Shown: piece after piece, positions 41,315 through 50,744 of the stretch
Position numbering within the stretch: position 1 is the first letter of the stretch
How the letters are laid out: every line of letters starts with the position of its first letter
From: Companilactobacillus allii
Lineage (GTDB): Bacteria > Bacillota > Bacilli > Lactobacillales > Lactobacillaceae
Reading direction: 5' to 3'
Length of the DNA: 64,000 nucleotides
Assembly (NCBI RefSeq): GCF_001971585.1
Contig: NZ_CP019323.1
Location: 310,001-374,000 of the forward strand
Made by a program: the position numbers and the translations under genes
The notes under the pieces: generated by a model
The model's input: the letters and a program-made list of their open reading frames with translations, nothing else
Told to the model about the DNA's origin: nothing
The model's database searches: none

Positions 41315-43423
41315 CTAAACACTATCAACCATAGTCCAATCAAGTGTACCTTGATAATCACCAGAGAGCTGTGTTCCATCAAGATTCAATAATAATCCTC
41401 CATCATCATCCCATAAGAGTTGTTGATTTCCAGACCCATCATCTCCTATTGTAGATGGAATCGAACCATTAAAGATACTTTGGTTATTGTCATTCAATGT
41501 GACAGTTTCACCATTTTCTTTTTTAAATATCAAAGAATCGTTCAAAACGTTCCCTTCAGTCGATGTTAATGGACTAGATACTTTCACCTCTATCGACTTG
41601 GTCAGTGGTTGAGCTGGATATGAATAATTGTGAAAGATTATTCCCCAGTCACTTTGACGCTGAACCACACCTTTGGCACTAGGTAGTGACGCTTTAAAAT
41701 CAACCGATGGGACCTCAATAGATGCTTCATAATATGGTTCTTGTTGCCAAACAATCGTCGAATCACTACTGGATGGATTCGCATAAAGGTTGTATATATC
41801 ATCTACTGAATAAGTTGGACCTTTTGGATCATGGTCAGTACCATTTAGGACCGTTTGCCAATGATCACTGATATTTGTATAGACCTCAGAAGTAGTATCA
41901 TCAAAGATCTCCGTGTCATTACCGGGTGGCGTAACTAAACCAATATTACTAGACAGAATAGTCTTGGGGCCTAAGTTTATCTTCCATAAACTGTCAGTAC
42001 CAGAAAGCGCATCACCCATATCAAGATTGGTAGTATCCCAACTCGAAAGATCCAGTGTCCTTAGTGAAGTATCACCTTCAAATATTGATGACGCACTCGA
42101 TACCTTGCTCAGGTCAAACTTGGAGACATCGATACTAGTAAGGTTTTTACATCCCGAAAACATTTCACTAATAATAAATGCTTTAGAAAAATCGAAGTTT
42201 GCGACCACATCTAGGTTGGTAAATGTCGTATTAGTAAACATATTGGAAAAATTAGTACATTTGCTAGTATCCCACTCTTCTAGATTCAGCCCGCTAAGAT
42301 CATTCAATGAACTATTTGAAAACATCGTATCCAAACTAGTAGTACTACTAGTATCAAAGCTACCTAGTAAGGTTGTTAAATACTTAGTATTAGAAAACAT
42401 CCATGACATATTCAAAACTTTACTCGTATTAAAATTGGACAGATCTAGTGTCTCCATGTTACTAGACGCAAACATCAAACTGAAATTCGTTACATTCTCA
42501 GTAGTGAATTTACCACCCATATTGATAACAGGATAGGCTGACATCTGTGTGAACATCGACTGCATGGAAGTTGCACTGCTTGTATCCCAATTCGACAAAT
42601 CAATCTCGGTCAATTTAGTACATGATCCAAAGAACCAAGCAAAATTCTCCACTTTAGATACATCCCAATTCTCAATATCATCAAGAGATTCTTGTCTGGA
42701 ATTATAAAACATATACTGCATATCTGTGACCTGACTAGTATCCAAATCATTCAATCCCGTAACTTTCAAAGCACTGTCACCAGCAAATAATCTGCCCATA
42801 TCGACCACATTAGAAGTATCCCATGTGGATAGATCGAGTGTTTTTAGTGAAACAACAGTATCAAACATCCCGTGCATATTAGTTGTTTGACTCGTATCAA
42901 AGTTCTTAATACCAGAAATCGTCGTTAAAACTGGACAACTCTTAAACATGTTGGACATATCGTAAACGTTACTAGTATCCGCATTAGTGACATCTATTGT
43001 TTTCACATTCGTCAATGAAGCGAATAAGTTCGACGAATCCTGATTGAAAATAACTCCATCATCAATTTTGACGTTAACAATATAATCCACATATGACATC
43101 CAATTTCCTGCACCAGCATCTAAAGTTCCTTCATGAATGGTCAAAGTACCATCGGAATCGACATCCCAATCACAAGTCCCAAATACTCCGCTCATCAAAG
43201 AATCGTCTTTTGGCTGAATCACAGAAACTGCATCACTACTTGTTGCCTCAGACTCTAAGATAGCATTAACATCCATTAACCGCTGAATCTCACTGTCGTT
43301 TTTAGAGGCATGCACAGTTACACCTCTGCAGACAAATAAACATAGTCCGCCCATTGCTATTATCCCAGTCAAAATAGTTTTCCGGAATTTAATGGAAATT
43401 TCGTATGTACTATTTTGTGCCAT
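41315..43423 (-). CDS. BspA-family leucine-rich-repeat surface protein
   Basis: A 702-residue exported protein. A long signal region (hydrophobic at about 17-33, ending VTVHASK) precedes about thirteen DUF285/BspA repeats of 23-30 residues, each with a W/F-D-T-S ... M-F pattern (for example WDTSNVVDMGRLF, WDTSSATSMQSMF), spanning residues about 130-470. The C-terminal part ends YQGTLDWTMVDSV, which resembles the last strand of WxL-type cell-wall domains, but no LPxTG is present. It is likely an adhesin or wall-binding protein. Confidence 0.85.
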   Translation of the reverse strand: MAQNSTYEISIKFRKTILTGIIAMGGLCLFVCRGVTVHASKNDSEIQRLMDVNAILESEATSSDAVSVIQPKDDSLMSGVFGTCDWDVDSDGTLTIHEGTLDAGAGNWMSYVDYIVNVKIDDGVIFNQDSSNLFASLTNVKTIDVTNADTSNVYDMSNMFKSCPVLTTISGIKNFDTSQTTNMHGMFDTVVSLKTLDLSTWDTSNVVDMGRLFAGDSALKVTGLNDLDTSQVTDMQYMFYNSRQESLDDIENWDVSKVENFAWFFGSCTKLTEIDLSNWDTSSATSMQSMFTQMSAYPVINMGGKFTTENVTNFSLMFASSNMETLDLSNFNTSKVLNMSWMFSNTKYLTTLLGSFDTSSTTSLDTMFSNSSLNDLSGLNLEEWDTSKCTNFSNMFTNTTFTNLDVVANFDFSKAFIISEMFSGCKNLTSIDVSKFDLSKVSSASSIFEGDTSLRTLDLSSWDTTNLDMGDALSGTDSLWKINLGPKTILSSNIGLVTPPGNDTEIFDDTTSEVYTNISDHWQTVLNGTDHDPKGPTYSVDDIYNLYANPSSSDSTIVWQQEPYYEASIEVPSVDFKASLPSAKGVVQRQSDWGIIFHNYSYPAQPLTKSIEVKVSSPLTSTEGNVLNDSLIFKKENGETVTLNDNNQSIFNGSIPSTIGDDGSGNQQLLWDDDGGLLLNLDGTQLSGDYQGTLDWTMVDSV

Positions 43424-43557
43424 ATTTCACCTCGCAAGATTATACATATCAAATAAATTATATTTTAATTATTACATATAATTCACTTTTTTAAATTTAT
43501 TTTTGCTCAAAATGATAATATGTATAATTTACTGATATTCTTACTGGCAAAATAGCA

Positions 43558-43938
43558 CTATATATCTTGTTCGATCGTTCCAACTGCAAAATGATGATCT
43601 TCTGGATCAGAGAAGTTAAATACCAATTGATCTCCTTGAGTGGATATCTCACTAATAGTATTCGCAAACATTTCGATCCTGTCATGAACTTCTCGGATAT
43701 CGTTAGTCAAAAACATCAATGATGGCATTTCCAAAGAGACCATAGGTGAATATTCTCTGATGAATTCTACATCATATAGGTTGATATTGACTTGATCTAG
43801 TACACTCAATTTAATTTCAGTGCTGGTATCGATCATTTCAGTTTCTTTGATCAACGTTGCTCCCAAAGCATCCTCAAAGAATCTGGCTATTAAATCTACA
43901 TTTCTTACATACAACATAACTTCAAGTTTTTGTAACAT
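43558..43938 (-). CDS. VOC-family (glyoxalase-like) protein
   Basis: A 126-residue single-domain VOC protein. MLYVRNVDLIARFFEDALGA is the opening strand-helix unit, and FNFSDPEDHHFAVGTIE the closing one with possible metal ligands. Substrate cannot be told. GGAGG 6 nt upstream fixes the start at 43938. The ribosome site directly follows the T-tract of a terminator-like hairpin, which leaves no room for a promoter. Confidence 0.75.
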   Translation of the reverse strand: MLQKLEVMLYVRNVDLIARFFEDALGATLIKETEMIDTSTEIKLSVLDQVNINLYDVEFIREYSPMVSLEMPSLMFLTNDIREVHDRIEMFANTISEISTQGDQLVFNFSDPEDHHFAVGTIEQDI

Positions 43939-43948
43939 AATTTCCTCC

Positions 43949-43984
43949 AAAAAAAAAGATATACTTCACCAGAAGTATACCTTA
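43949..43984 (-). terminator. hairpin with T-tract abutting the VOC ribosome site
   Basis: On the minus strand AAGGTATACTTC-TGGT-GAAGTATATCTT then eight T residues, then GGAGG and the VOC start. It may act as an attenuator for VOC or as the terminator of the small membrane gene upstream. Confidence 0.75.
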
Positions 43985-44012
43985 CTTAAGTAATAAGAGT
44001 CTGTGATGGTAC

Positions 44013-44297
44013 TTAGACTCTTTCATACATTTGTTTAGCTATTCTCTTAACCGTTCTACGGTGATATAGATCATTGCCTTGTCCCCAGAAAATAAAGCTT
44101 AGCGAGATATAGATTATTGAAACTAATATATCTAATAAATCCAATCCTAATTGCTTTGATATTAACAACCAAAGAATAAATCCGATTGAGACAATTGGAA
44201 TGATTGCCCCCATCCAATTGATTGAATTATTGGCTAAGACATATTTCTCAAGCAATAACGCAACTAGTGATCCCGCAACAAATAAAATTTCCCTCAT
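44013..44297 (-). CDS. small membrane protein of unknown function
   Basis: A 94-residue protein with three hydrophobic segments (about residues 2-20, 28-47, 52-70) and a basic C-terminus (HRRTVKRIAKQMYERV). I do not recognise a family. GGGGAGGA precedes the ATG. It lies upstream of the VOC gene on the same strand, and its last codons are part of an AGAGTCT/AGACTCT hairpin (43996-44021). Confidence 0.65.
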   Translation of the reverse strand: MREILFVAGSLVALLLEKYVLANNSINWMGAIIPIVSIGFILWLLISKQLGLDLLDILVSIIYISLSFIFWGQGNDLYHRRTVKRIAKQMYERV

Positions 44298-44405
44298 AAA
44301 TACGTCCTCCCCTAAAACAACGTGTTTTTTGCACCATTAAAAATGGTAACATAGTTATTTTCAGAAAATAAGGAATTAGTATTATGAAAGCGTACCCAAC
44401 GGCAA

Positions 44406-44942
44406 TTATTTCTCTTTTCTAATTAATGGACGTATTTCTTGAATGTTATCAGCGAAGACAAGTGGAATTATAATTCCGGTCAATTTATGCGGTGTGAGTT
44501 TCATCCCATCCTTGACCCACTTTTTCAGAACACTTTGAAGTCCTGCCATCAAATAGACCTCTTGATAAGCATCTATATCCAAGTTTATGGGATCAAAGTT
44601 CTCAAATAACTTCTCTAACAGACGGGTTTTCCCTTCTACGAAAACCAAATTGCTGAGCCGTTTATGATGATAGAACTCATTCAAGACCATCTCCATACCT
44701 TGCATTGGAGAATTGACCATCTCCGAATTGAGTGATTCTAAGAACTCAGCTTCAATATTATCAACACAGCCATATACATCATCAAAATAACGATAAAATG
44801 TCGTGCGATTAATATCTGCTAACTTACAGACTTCTGTCACTGTAATATTATTGATAGTCTTGCTCTCAAGTAAAGACAACACCGCGTCTTGTATTACCTT
44901 TCTAGTATATTGAGCTCGACGGTTGTTTTTTATTCCTACCAT
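44406..44942 (-). CDS. TetR/AcrR-family regulator next to a MacB-like exporter
   Basis: A 178-residue regulator: helix-turn-helix in RKVIQDAVLSLLESKTINNI and VTEVCKLADINRTTFYRYFD (residues about 14-54). The C-terminal part resembles the TetR_C_7-like group found in Firmicutes. It is divergent from the ABC transporter gene and most likely represses it. Confidence 0.85.
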   Translation of the reverse strand: MVGIKNNRRAQYTRKVIQDAVLSLLESKTINNITVTEVCKLADINRTTFYRYFDDVYGCVDNIEAEFLESLNSEMVNSPMQGMEMVLNEFYHHKRLSNLVFVEGKTRLLEKLFENFDPINLDIDAYQEVYLMAGLQSVLKKWVKDGMKLTPHKLTGIIIPLVFADNIQEIRPLIRKEK

Positions 44943-45025
44943 ATAAGTAACACTTCCTTTGCGTCATTAATGCAACAAACTACCCAAACGTGTTACACTT
45001 ACAACAAATTATTTATAATTGATGA

Positions 45026-45075
45026 TTGTTTTTTAGGTAAAAAATTTCTATTATATGAAACATGGTGTTGCAACA
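45026..45075 (+). promoter_or_regulatory. promoter and palindromic operator of the MacB-like gene
   Basis: TTGTTT (45026-45031), 17 nt, TATTAT (45049-45054), then the perfect 10-bp palindrome TGTTGCAACA (45066-45075) just after the predicted start. A TetR-like repressor bound there would block transcription. A GCAACAAA word near 44971 on the TetR side may be a second half-site. Confidence 0.5.
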
Positions 45076-45133
45076 ATGCAATTTTATCAAAGTTGACTGT
45101 AACATTACAAATCTTAAATAAAGGGAATAAAAT

Positions 45134-47470
45134 ATGCTGGAATTAAAACACATAAAGAAGTATTTCTATGTCGGCGATTCTGTTACCAAGGCTCTTGATG
45201 ATGTTTCTGTATCATTCAGACCAAAAGAATTCGTCGCTATTTTGGGACCTAGTGGTTCCGGTAAAACCACTATGCTCAACGGAATCGGTGGATTAGATAT
45301 ATATGATTCTGGTGACTTAATTATTAAGGGTAAATCAACTAAGGATTTTTCTGAAGCAGATTGGGATGCTTACCGTAACAATTCAGTTGGTTTCATTTTC
45401 CAAAGTTACAATATTATCGGACATCTAAGTATTCTAGACAACGTCGAAATGGGTATGACACTTAGTGGTGTTGATAATGCCGAAAAGAAAGACAAGGCCA
45501 TTAAGGCTCTTGAACGTGTTGGTTTAGGACCACATATGAACAAAAAGCCTAACCAATTATCCGGTGGTCAAATGCAACGTGTTGCCATCGCTAGAGCTAT
45601 CGCCAATGATCCTGAGATCCTTCTTTGTGACGAACCAACAGGTGCTCTGGATACTGAGACCAGTGTTCAGATCATGGAACTTATCAAAGAATTATCCAAG
45701 GAACGACTAGTAATCATGGTTACTCATAACCCTGATCTAGCTAAAGAATACGCAAATCGTATCATCAACTTTGCGGATGGTAAGATTCAAGATGATTCTA
45801 ATCCATATTCAGAGGATACAGACAAAGATAATTTCGAATTAAAGAAGACCAAAATGACATTTTGGACAGCTTTGAAATTGTCATACACTAATATCAAAAC
45901 TAAAAAGGCTCGTACTTTCCTGACTGCCTTTGCTTCCAGTATTGGTATCATCAGTATTGCCATTGTTTTGGCGCTGTCTTCTGGATTCCAAAAGCAAATT
46001 GATAAGACTCAATCCAATACACTTGCACAATTTCCAATCACTATTTCACAAGTTGCATCAAGTCAGACTGCCCCAACTACTAATGACAATAAATTAACGA
46101 AGTCTAAGAAGACCAAAGTTACTGCCAAGCTAAGTCAAGCTGACAAAGCAACTCACGTTAACAAGATAACCAAAAAGTACACTAAATATATCGATAACAT
46201 CGACCCTGAATTGAGTAAGACAATTACTTATACTTATTCAACTGGTATGAACTTACTTAGCGAGAATAACGGCAAAGTCAAGACTGCCACGTTCTCAAAT
46301 ACTGATAGCAGTAGTGCCAATACAGCCAGCGCTATGACAAGCGCCATGGCAACATCAACTGGTATCGGTGGTTCTGTTTATCCTAGTGGTAAAAATGGTC
46401 AGGCATTTTTGAAGAAGCACTACAAGGTAGTATCTGGATCAATGCCTAAGAGTGCCAACGATGTTGTTTTATTGGTTGATAGTGATAATTCAACTAACAT
46501 TAACGCATTGAAGAACATTGGTCTAACAGTTAAAGATGGTCAAAAATTCAACTTTAACAAACTTGTTGGTAAAGAATTCAAAATAGTTAACAACAATGAT
46601 TATTATAAGAAGTTAGCAACTGGAACATTCTTGCCTAACTCTGCTGACTCAACACTTTATAACAATAGTTCAAACACAACTGTAAAGATCTCTGGTATCT
46701 TGCGTGTTAAGTCAAAATCTTCAGAGAATATATTAGCTTCTGGTATTGCATATAGTGATAAATTAACGAAGAATATCATCAACGCAAACAAGAACTCTGA
46801 TATTGTTGAAGCTCAAAAGAGTAGCAGTACTAACGTCTTAACTGGTGCTAGTGTTGAAGATTCAACAACTAAATCTACACTGATCAGCTACCTTGGTGGA
46901 TCAACAACACCAGCAAGCATCATGATTTATCCAAACAACTTCAAGAATAAAGACAAAGTTCTCAAGTACTTGGACAAATACAATAGTGGTAAGAAGAAAT
47001 CTGATAAGGTTATCTATACAGATATGGCCGGTTCAGTTTCCAACCTAACAGGTGGATTGATGGACGCCATTACTTACGTCCTAGTTGCCTTTGCAGGTAT
47101 CTCACTAGTAACAAGTATGATCATGATTTCAATCATTACCTATACATCAGTCCTTGAGCGTACCAAAGAAATTGGTATTTTAAAGGCATTGGGTGCTAGA
47201 AAGAAAGATATCACCCGAGTATTTGATGCTGAGACAACTATTCTCGGTGTTGCATCCGGTGTATTAGGTGTGGTAATTGCCTACTTGGCAACATTCCCAA
47301 TTAATATCATCTTAAAAAATATGACAGATTTGTCTAACGTTGCACAATTGAACCCAATACATGCAATTGTCCTAATAATTGTAAGTACAGTTCTAACAGT
47401 ACTTGGTGGACATATTCCTGCTCGTATGGCAGCTAAGAAAGACGCCGCTACAGCGCTTCGCTCAGAATAG
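45134..47470 (+). CDS. MacB-like ABC transporter, ATPase-permease fusion
   Basis: A 778-residue fused exporter. The ATPase (residues 1-230) has Walker A GPSGSGKTT, signature LSGGQMQR and Walker B ILLCDEPTGALD. Then come one membrane helix near 265, a large extracellular domain (about 290-640, Ser/Asn/Thr-rich) and three C-terminal helices of the FtsX/MacB type (TYTSVLERTKEIGILKALGA). It probably exports or confers tolerance to a peptide or other toxic compound. It is controlled by the divergent TetR and its stop codon runs straight into a 3-prime stem element. Confidence 0.88.
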   Translation: MLELKHIKKYFYVGDSVTKALDDVSVSFRPKEFVAILGPSGSGKTTMLNGIGGLDIYDSGDLIIKGKSTKDFSEADWDAYRNNSVGFIFQSYNIIGHLSILDNVEMGMTLSGVDNAEKKDKAIKALERVGLGPHMNKKPNQLSGGQMQRVAIARAIANDPEILLCDEPTGALDTETSVQIMELIKELSKERLVIMVTHNPDLAKEYANRIINFADGKIQDDSNPYSEDTDKDNFELKKTKMTFWTALKLSYTNIKTKKARTFLTAFASSIGIISIAIVLALSSGFQKQIDKTQSNTLAQFPITISQVASSQTAPTTNDNKLTKSKKTKVTAKLSQADKATHVNKITKKYTKYIDNIDPELSKTITYTYSTGMNLLSENNGKVKTATFSNTDSSSANTASAMTSAMATSTGIGGSVYPSGKNGQAFLKKHYKVVSGSMPKSANDVVLLVDSDNSTNINALKNIGLTVKDGQKFNFNKLVGKEFKIVNNNDYYKKLATGTFLPNSADSTLYNNSSNTTVKISGILRVKSKSSENILASGIAYSDKLTKNIINANKNSDIVEAQKSSSTNVLTGASVEDSTTKSTLISYLGGSTTPASIMIYPNNFKNKDKVLKYLDKYNSGKKKSDKVIYTDMAGSVSNLTGGLMDAITYVLVAFAGISLVTSMIMISIITYTSVLERTKEIGILKALGARKKDITRVFDAETTILGVASGVLGVVIAYLATFPINIILKNMTDLSNVAQLNPIHAIVLIIVSTVLTVLGGHIPARMAAKKDAATALRSE

Positions 47471-47506
47471 AGCGATACACAACACGGTTAATTTCCGAGC
47501 ATTAAC
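47471..47506 (+). repeat. 3-prime stem element, copy C, left half
   Basis: Directly after the stop TAG: AGCG, arm ATACACAA, CACGGTT, AATTTCCG, AGCA, TTAA. The matching right half lies at 49313-49343, beyond an insertion sequence. Confidence 0.85.
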
Positions 47507-47514
47507 TGAAAAGG

Positions 47515-49306
47515 GAGCTTGTGACATAACTCTACATTAAAAGAGCCTTCATACAGAAACGTTCGGTTTCCGTATGAAGGCTCTTCTTGTATAATAAAAG
47601 AATAATAAAAAAAGAGCACCGGTCCGAACACCGATACTCCACGAAATCACCCTCGAAAGGATGTTCCAAATTATGTTCAATAATTATAACATAAATCAGA
47701 CAAGTTTAAATATGGCAATCGAATTTATTCCAGAGAAAGATCACGAAGCGTATTATATCAATGAATTAGTGGAATCTATTGAGTTTCACGATAGTTATGA
47801 GACAGGACGTCCGCGTGAATATGATTTGCGGGCCGTCCTAAAATTAGTACTATTTTCATATCTTAGAGGTCGCTACACTTGTCGCCAAATTGAGCGAGAA
47901 GCTCGCGAGAATATCTATGCACGTTGGTTGACTCAAGAACACGTTCCTTCATATCGCACAATTGCACGCTTTATAGTTTCCGACGAAGCTATGGAGATGA
48001 TTCAATCAAGTTTTGAATCTATGCGTAGCTTTTTAGTTGAACATAACTTGATTGACGATTGTGTATTTATTGATGGGACCAAGATTTTGGCGAATGCCAA
48101 TAAATATTCGTTTGTCTGGAAGAAGAAAATCATTCATTATGATGATTTAAACCGCGAAAAAGCTGAAGTCATTCTAAATGAAATAAAAGAAGTTGAAACC
48201 ACTGCCTTTTCAGAATCATTACCCATGGACTATGATAATTTAGATTTGACTATTGCTAAGTTAGAAGAACGAATTGAACAATTGGATTTAAAAGTAGAAG
48301 AAACCAAGAAAATCTCTCCTAACTCTGCGAAGCGGGTGCGGAGAATAATGAAATCCAAGTTAAACAAGACAAAACATATCAGTGAGAAGCATGATAAATA
48401 TTCAGAAGATATGAAGATTTTTGGTGAACGTAATAGCTTTTCAAAAACTGACCATGACGCTACATTCATGCGAGTCAAAGAAGACCCAATGCAAAACGGA
48501 CAACTGAAACCTGGATATAACCTACAGATTGCCACTAGTAATCAATTTACCTTGGATTATGATCTGTTCTGGAATCCAACCGATACTCGTACCTTGATTC
48601 CATTCCTCAAAACTCTGGAGACCCACCGAGTTTTAGGACGTTTCATAGTGGCTGATGCAGGATATGGTTCAGAATCTAACTACAGATATATTGAAGATGA
48701 ATTACTAGACCAAACTTCCTTGATTCCTTACGGTACGATGCTCAAGGAAAATAGTCGTAAATGGAAATCAGATGAAAAGAAAGTTCTAAACTGGGACTAC
48801 CATGATATCGATGATTATTACATTGATCCCAACGGTGTTAGATTCAACTTTCTAAGAGTTACTATTAGAACCGATAAATATAAATTTAAAAGACAGTTTC
48901 GTTGTTATAAAGCCGAATCAAAAGATGAGAATCAAGAAATAATTGATGCGGCATTTAATAAAAGTGGAGGTGTCAGATATATTTATATTAATTCTGAATG
49001 GGAATATTTCAAAGCACATGAACGAGAGAAGCTTTATGGTAAAGTTGGGGCAAAAATATATGCCCAACGAAAAATCGATGTAGAACCGGTTTTTGGACAC
49101 CTTAAGGCTTATTTGCATTTTACCAGGTTCACGGTTCGTGGAACTGATAAAGTCAAAAGCCAAATGGGATTAGCCTTAATGGCAATGAATATGGGAAAAC
49201 TAGCCAAAAGAATGGCTTTTTCTTTAAAAAACAAAAGGACCAGAACAGGAAATCTTCGGATTTCCAAGTTCTGGTCTTATTTTTTATGGAGTTTTGTCAC
49301 AAGCTC
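47515..49306 (+). mobile_element. IS1182-type insertion sequence inside element copy C
   Basis: About 1.8 kb bounded by 18-bp inverted repeats GAGCTTGTGACATAACTC (47515-47532) and GAGTTTTGTCACAAGCTC (49289-49306), one mismatch. It contains one transposase gene, an inner terminator hairpin near its left end (47538-47587) and another near its right end (49239-49276). It sits in what would be the terminator-loop part of copy C. No clear target duplication was seen. Confidence 0.75.
47538..47587. terminator. strong hairpin at the left end of the insertion sequence
   Basis: AAGAGCCTTCATAC ... GTATGAAGGCTCTT, 14-bp perfect stem with A/T runs. It would insulate the transposase from upstream transcription, or may be a survivor of the original element hairpin (copy B has a similar AGAGCCTTCA stem). 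Confidence 0.75.
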
Positions 49307-49385
49307 TTTTCAATTAAGCGGAAGAAATTGTGTTGTGTATCGCGTTTACGAAAATAATTTGAGAAACAAACATAGTTTCCCGTGA
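47673..49385 (+). CDS. IS1182-family transposase
   Basis: A 570-residue DDE transposase. The N-terminal region ETGRPREYDLRAVLKLVLFS and GRYTCRQIEREARENI is typical. Acidic residues are visible in FIDGTKILANANKYSF, FIVADAGYGSESNYRYIED and VEPVFGHLKAYLHFTRF. The start follows AAGGATG. The reading frame continues through the right inverted repeat and takes its stop from flanking DNA at 49383-49385, about 79 nt beyond the IS end. Confidence 0.88.
   Translation: MFNNYNINQTSLNMAIEFIPEKDHEAYYINELVESIEFHDSYETGRPREYDLRAVLKLVLFSYLRGRYTCRQIEREARENIYARWLTQEHVPSYRTIARFIVSDEAMEMIQSSFESMRSFLVEHNLIDDCVFIDGTKILANANKYSFVWKKKIIHYDDLNREKAEVILNEIKEVETTAFSESLPMDYDNLDLTIAKLEERIEQLDLKVEETKKISPNSAKRVRRIMKSKLNKTKHISEKHDKYSEDMKIFGERNSFSKTDHDATFMRVKEDPMQNGQLKPGYNLQIATSNQFTLDYDLFWNPTDTRTLIPFLKTLETHRVLGRFIVADAGYGSESNYRYIEDELLDQTSLIPYGTMLKENSRKWKSDEKKVLNWDYHDIDDYYIDPNGVRFNFLRVTIRTDKYKFKRQFRCYKAESKDENQEIIDAAFNKSGGVRYIYINSEWEYFKAHEREKLYGKVGAKIYAQRKIDVEPVFGHLKAYLHFTRFTVRGTDKVKSQMGLALMAMNMGKLAKRMAFSLKNKRTRTGNLRISKFWSYFLWSFVTSSFQLSGRNCVVYRVYENNLRNKHSFP
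49313..49343 (+). repeat. 3-prime stem element, copy C, right half
   Basis: TTAA, G, CGGAA, GAAATT, GTG, arm TTGTGTAT, CGC, followed by GTTT. The arm is the exact complement of ATACACAA in the left half 1.8 kb away. Confidence 0.85.
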
Positions 49386-49443
49386 AACAATCTAAGACAT
49401 TCTAAGTGATTTGTTAGATAATGGACATCTGGGGGGTGTACTA

Positions 49444-50076
49444 ATGTACAAAGAAATCACTATCAAACAATTATTCGAACTATTGAACAAACAACTTGGT
49501 AGACAAAACTGGTGGCCTACTCATAGCACTGAAGAAATGCTAGTCGGGATGATTCTTATCCAAAATACCAACTGGAAAAACGTTGATAAATCCCTTTCCA
49601 ACTTACAAAAAGCAACAGGATTTGACTTGGATAAGTTGCTAGATTTAACACTTGATGATTTACGTGACTTAATTCAGCCTAGTGGATTTTACAAAAACAA
49701 ATCAATCTACGTTCGTTCCTTACTTACCGCTTACCGTGATGAATTCAATGATTGGGAGAAATTATCCACTCAATCATTGCGAAAAAGACTATTAAATCTA
49801 AAGGGGATCGGCAATGAGACCGCCGATGTATTACTACTCTATTATTTCCATCGTTCTACCTTTGTAGCAGATAATTACTGTATGAGATTATTCATGAATC
49901 TTCATGCTTTCACTGAGAAACCAACATATATGCAACTAAAGAATTCCGTTCAAGCAGACTTTGACTTCACACCAGATCAAGCTAGTGAATTTCATGCTCT
50001 AATAGATGAATTCGGAAAGTTAAAAAGCGACTTTTTTGATGGCTATCAGCTAGTTTTACCACGCTCACTTACCTAG
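49444..50076 (+). CDS. HhH-GPD base-excision DNA glycosylase (endonuclease III-like)
   Basis: A 210-residue DNA repair enzyme. Helix-hairpin-helix LLNLKGIGNETADVLLLY (near 120-137) and the catalytic Asp in TFVADNYCMRLF define the family. The C-terminal four-Cys iron-sulfur loop of Nth is absent, as in several short Firmicute members. ATG at 49444 follows GGGGGGTG. Its end overlaps the end of the convergent TetR gene by 12 bp. Confidence 0.85.
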   Translation: MYKEITIKQLFELLNKQLGRQNWWPTHSTEEMLVGMILIQNTNWKNVDKSLSNLQKATGFDLDKLLDLTLDDLRDLIQPSGFYKNKSIYVRSLLTAYRDEFNDWEKLSTQSLRKRLLNLKGIGNETADVLLLYYFHRSTFVADNYCMRLFMNLHAFTEKPTYMQLKNSVQADFDFTPDQASEFHALIDEFGKLKSDFFDGYQLVLPRSLT

Positions 50077-50667
50077 AATGCCATAAAAGAACACACGAGC
50101 CAAGCCATTTGAGTACTTTTTAGTAACAATATCCTTGGTCTTTTTGGCTGTTGCTGGATTCATAAAATAACTCAAAATCATATCAACATACATCAATACC
50201 ACTTCATCTTGAATGTCGTCACTGATCATATTTTCAGCACGACCCTGTTTCAAAATTTTCCTCCAGAATCCATCTTTACCAGTGTTATATGCTTTCATAA
50301 CCCGGTCATCCCCATTGGCAGCTTGAAACTCATCAATCATGAAACCCATGAAGTCTTGATTGATGACATTGACCTCACTACTACCAAAGGCTAAGATACT
50401 TTCGATCTTTTCTTTGAAGTTCATATTTGATTGTTCCAACTTTTTATCATAAGCTTGATACCCTTCAACAATCATATTGATCATGACTTCTCTAGCAAGC
50501 TCAATTTTACTGGGAAAATACTTATACAATGTCACTTGTGACGAATGTGCCTCCTTTGCGATTTCTGCAATGGAGGTATTTTTATATCCATTAGTAGTAA
50601 AAGTCTTAGTTGCCGACTTCAAAATGTCATTTTTCTTTTGATTCTTACGTTTTTGGTTATCTGACAT
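50065..50667 (-). CDS. TetR/AcrR-family regulator of the ABC-2 exporter
   Basis: A 200-residue regulator with helix-turn-helix in LKSATKTFTTNGYKNTSIAE and IAKEAHSSQVTLYKYFPSKI (residues about 14-54). Start at 50667 has GGGAG 8 nt upstream. It is divergent from a two-gene ABC exporter, with matching inverted sites on both sides of the exporter promoter, so it is probably its repressor. Confidence 0.87.
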   Translation of the reverse strand: MSDNQKRKNQKKNDILKSATKTFTTNGYKNTSIAEIAKEAHSSQVTLYKYFPSKIELAREVMINMIVEGYQAYDKKLEQSNMNFKEKIESILAFGSSEVNVINQDFMGFMIDEFQAANGDDRVMKAYNTGKDGFWRKILKQGRAENMISDDIQDEVVLMYVDMILSYFMNPATAKKTKDIVTKKYSNGLARVFFYGILGK

Positions 50668-50744
50668 AATTTTCTCCCAAAATTTTTTTAAACAATATTT
50701 CATTTTTTATACTGGTACATCAATACATTAATTTTCAAATGACA

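Noticed and set aside
41913-42536. A 207-codon open frame on the plus strand opposite the BspA-type gene
   Set aside because: It lies wholly antisense to the repetitive coding region, and its Ser/Leu-rich repetitive sequence is the mirror of the WDTS repeats. No ribosome site or family resemblance.
47538-47587. Treating the hairpin inside the IS left end as the original terminator of element C
   Set aside because: It lies inside the IS inverted repeats, and AGAGCCTTC stems are common terminator sequences, so ownership cannot be decided here.
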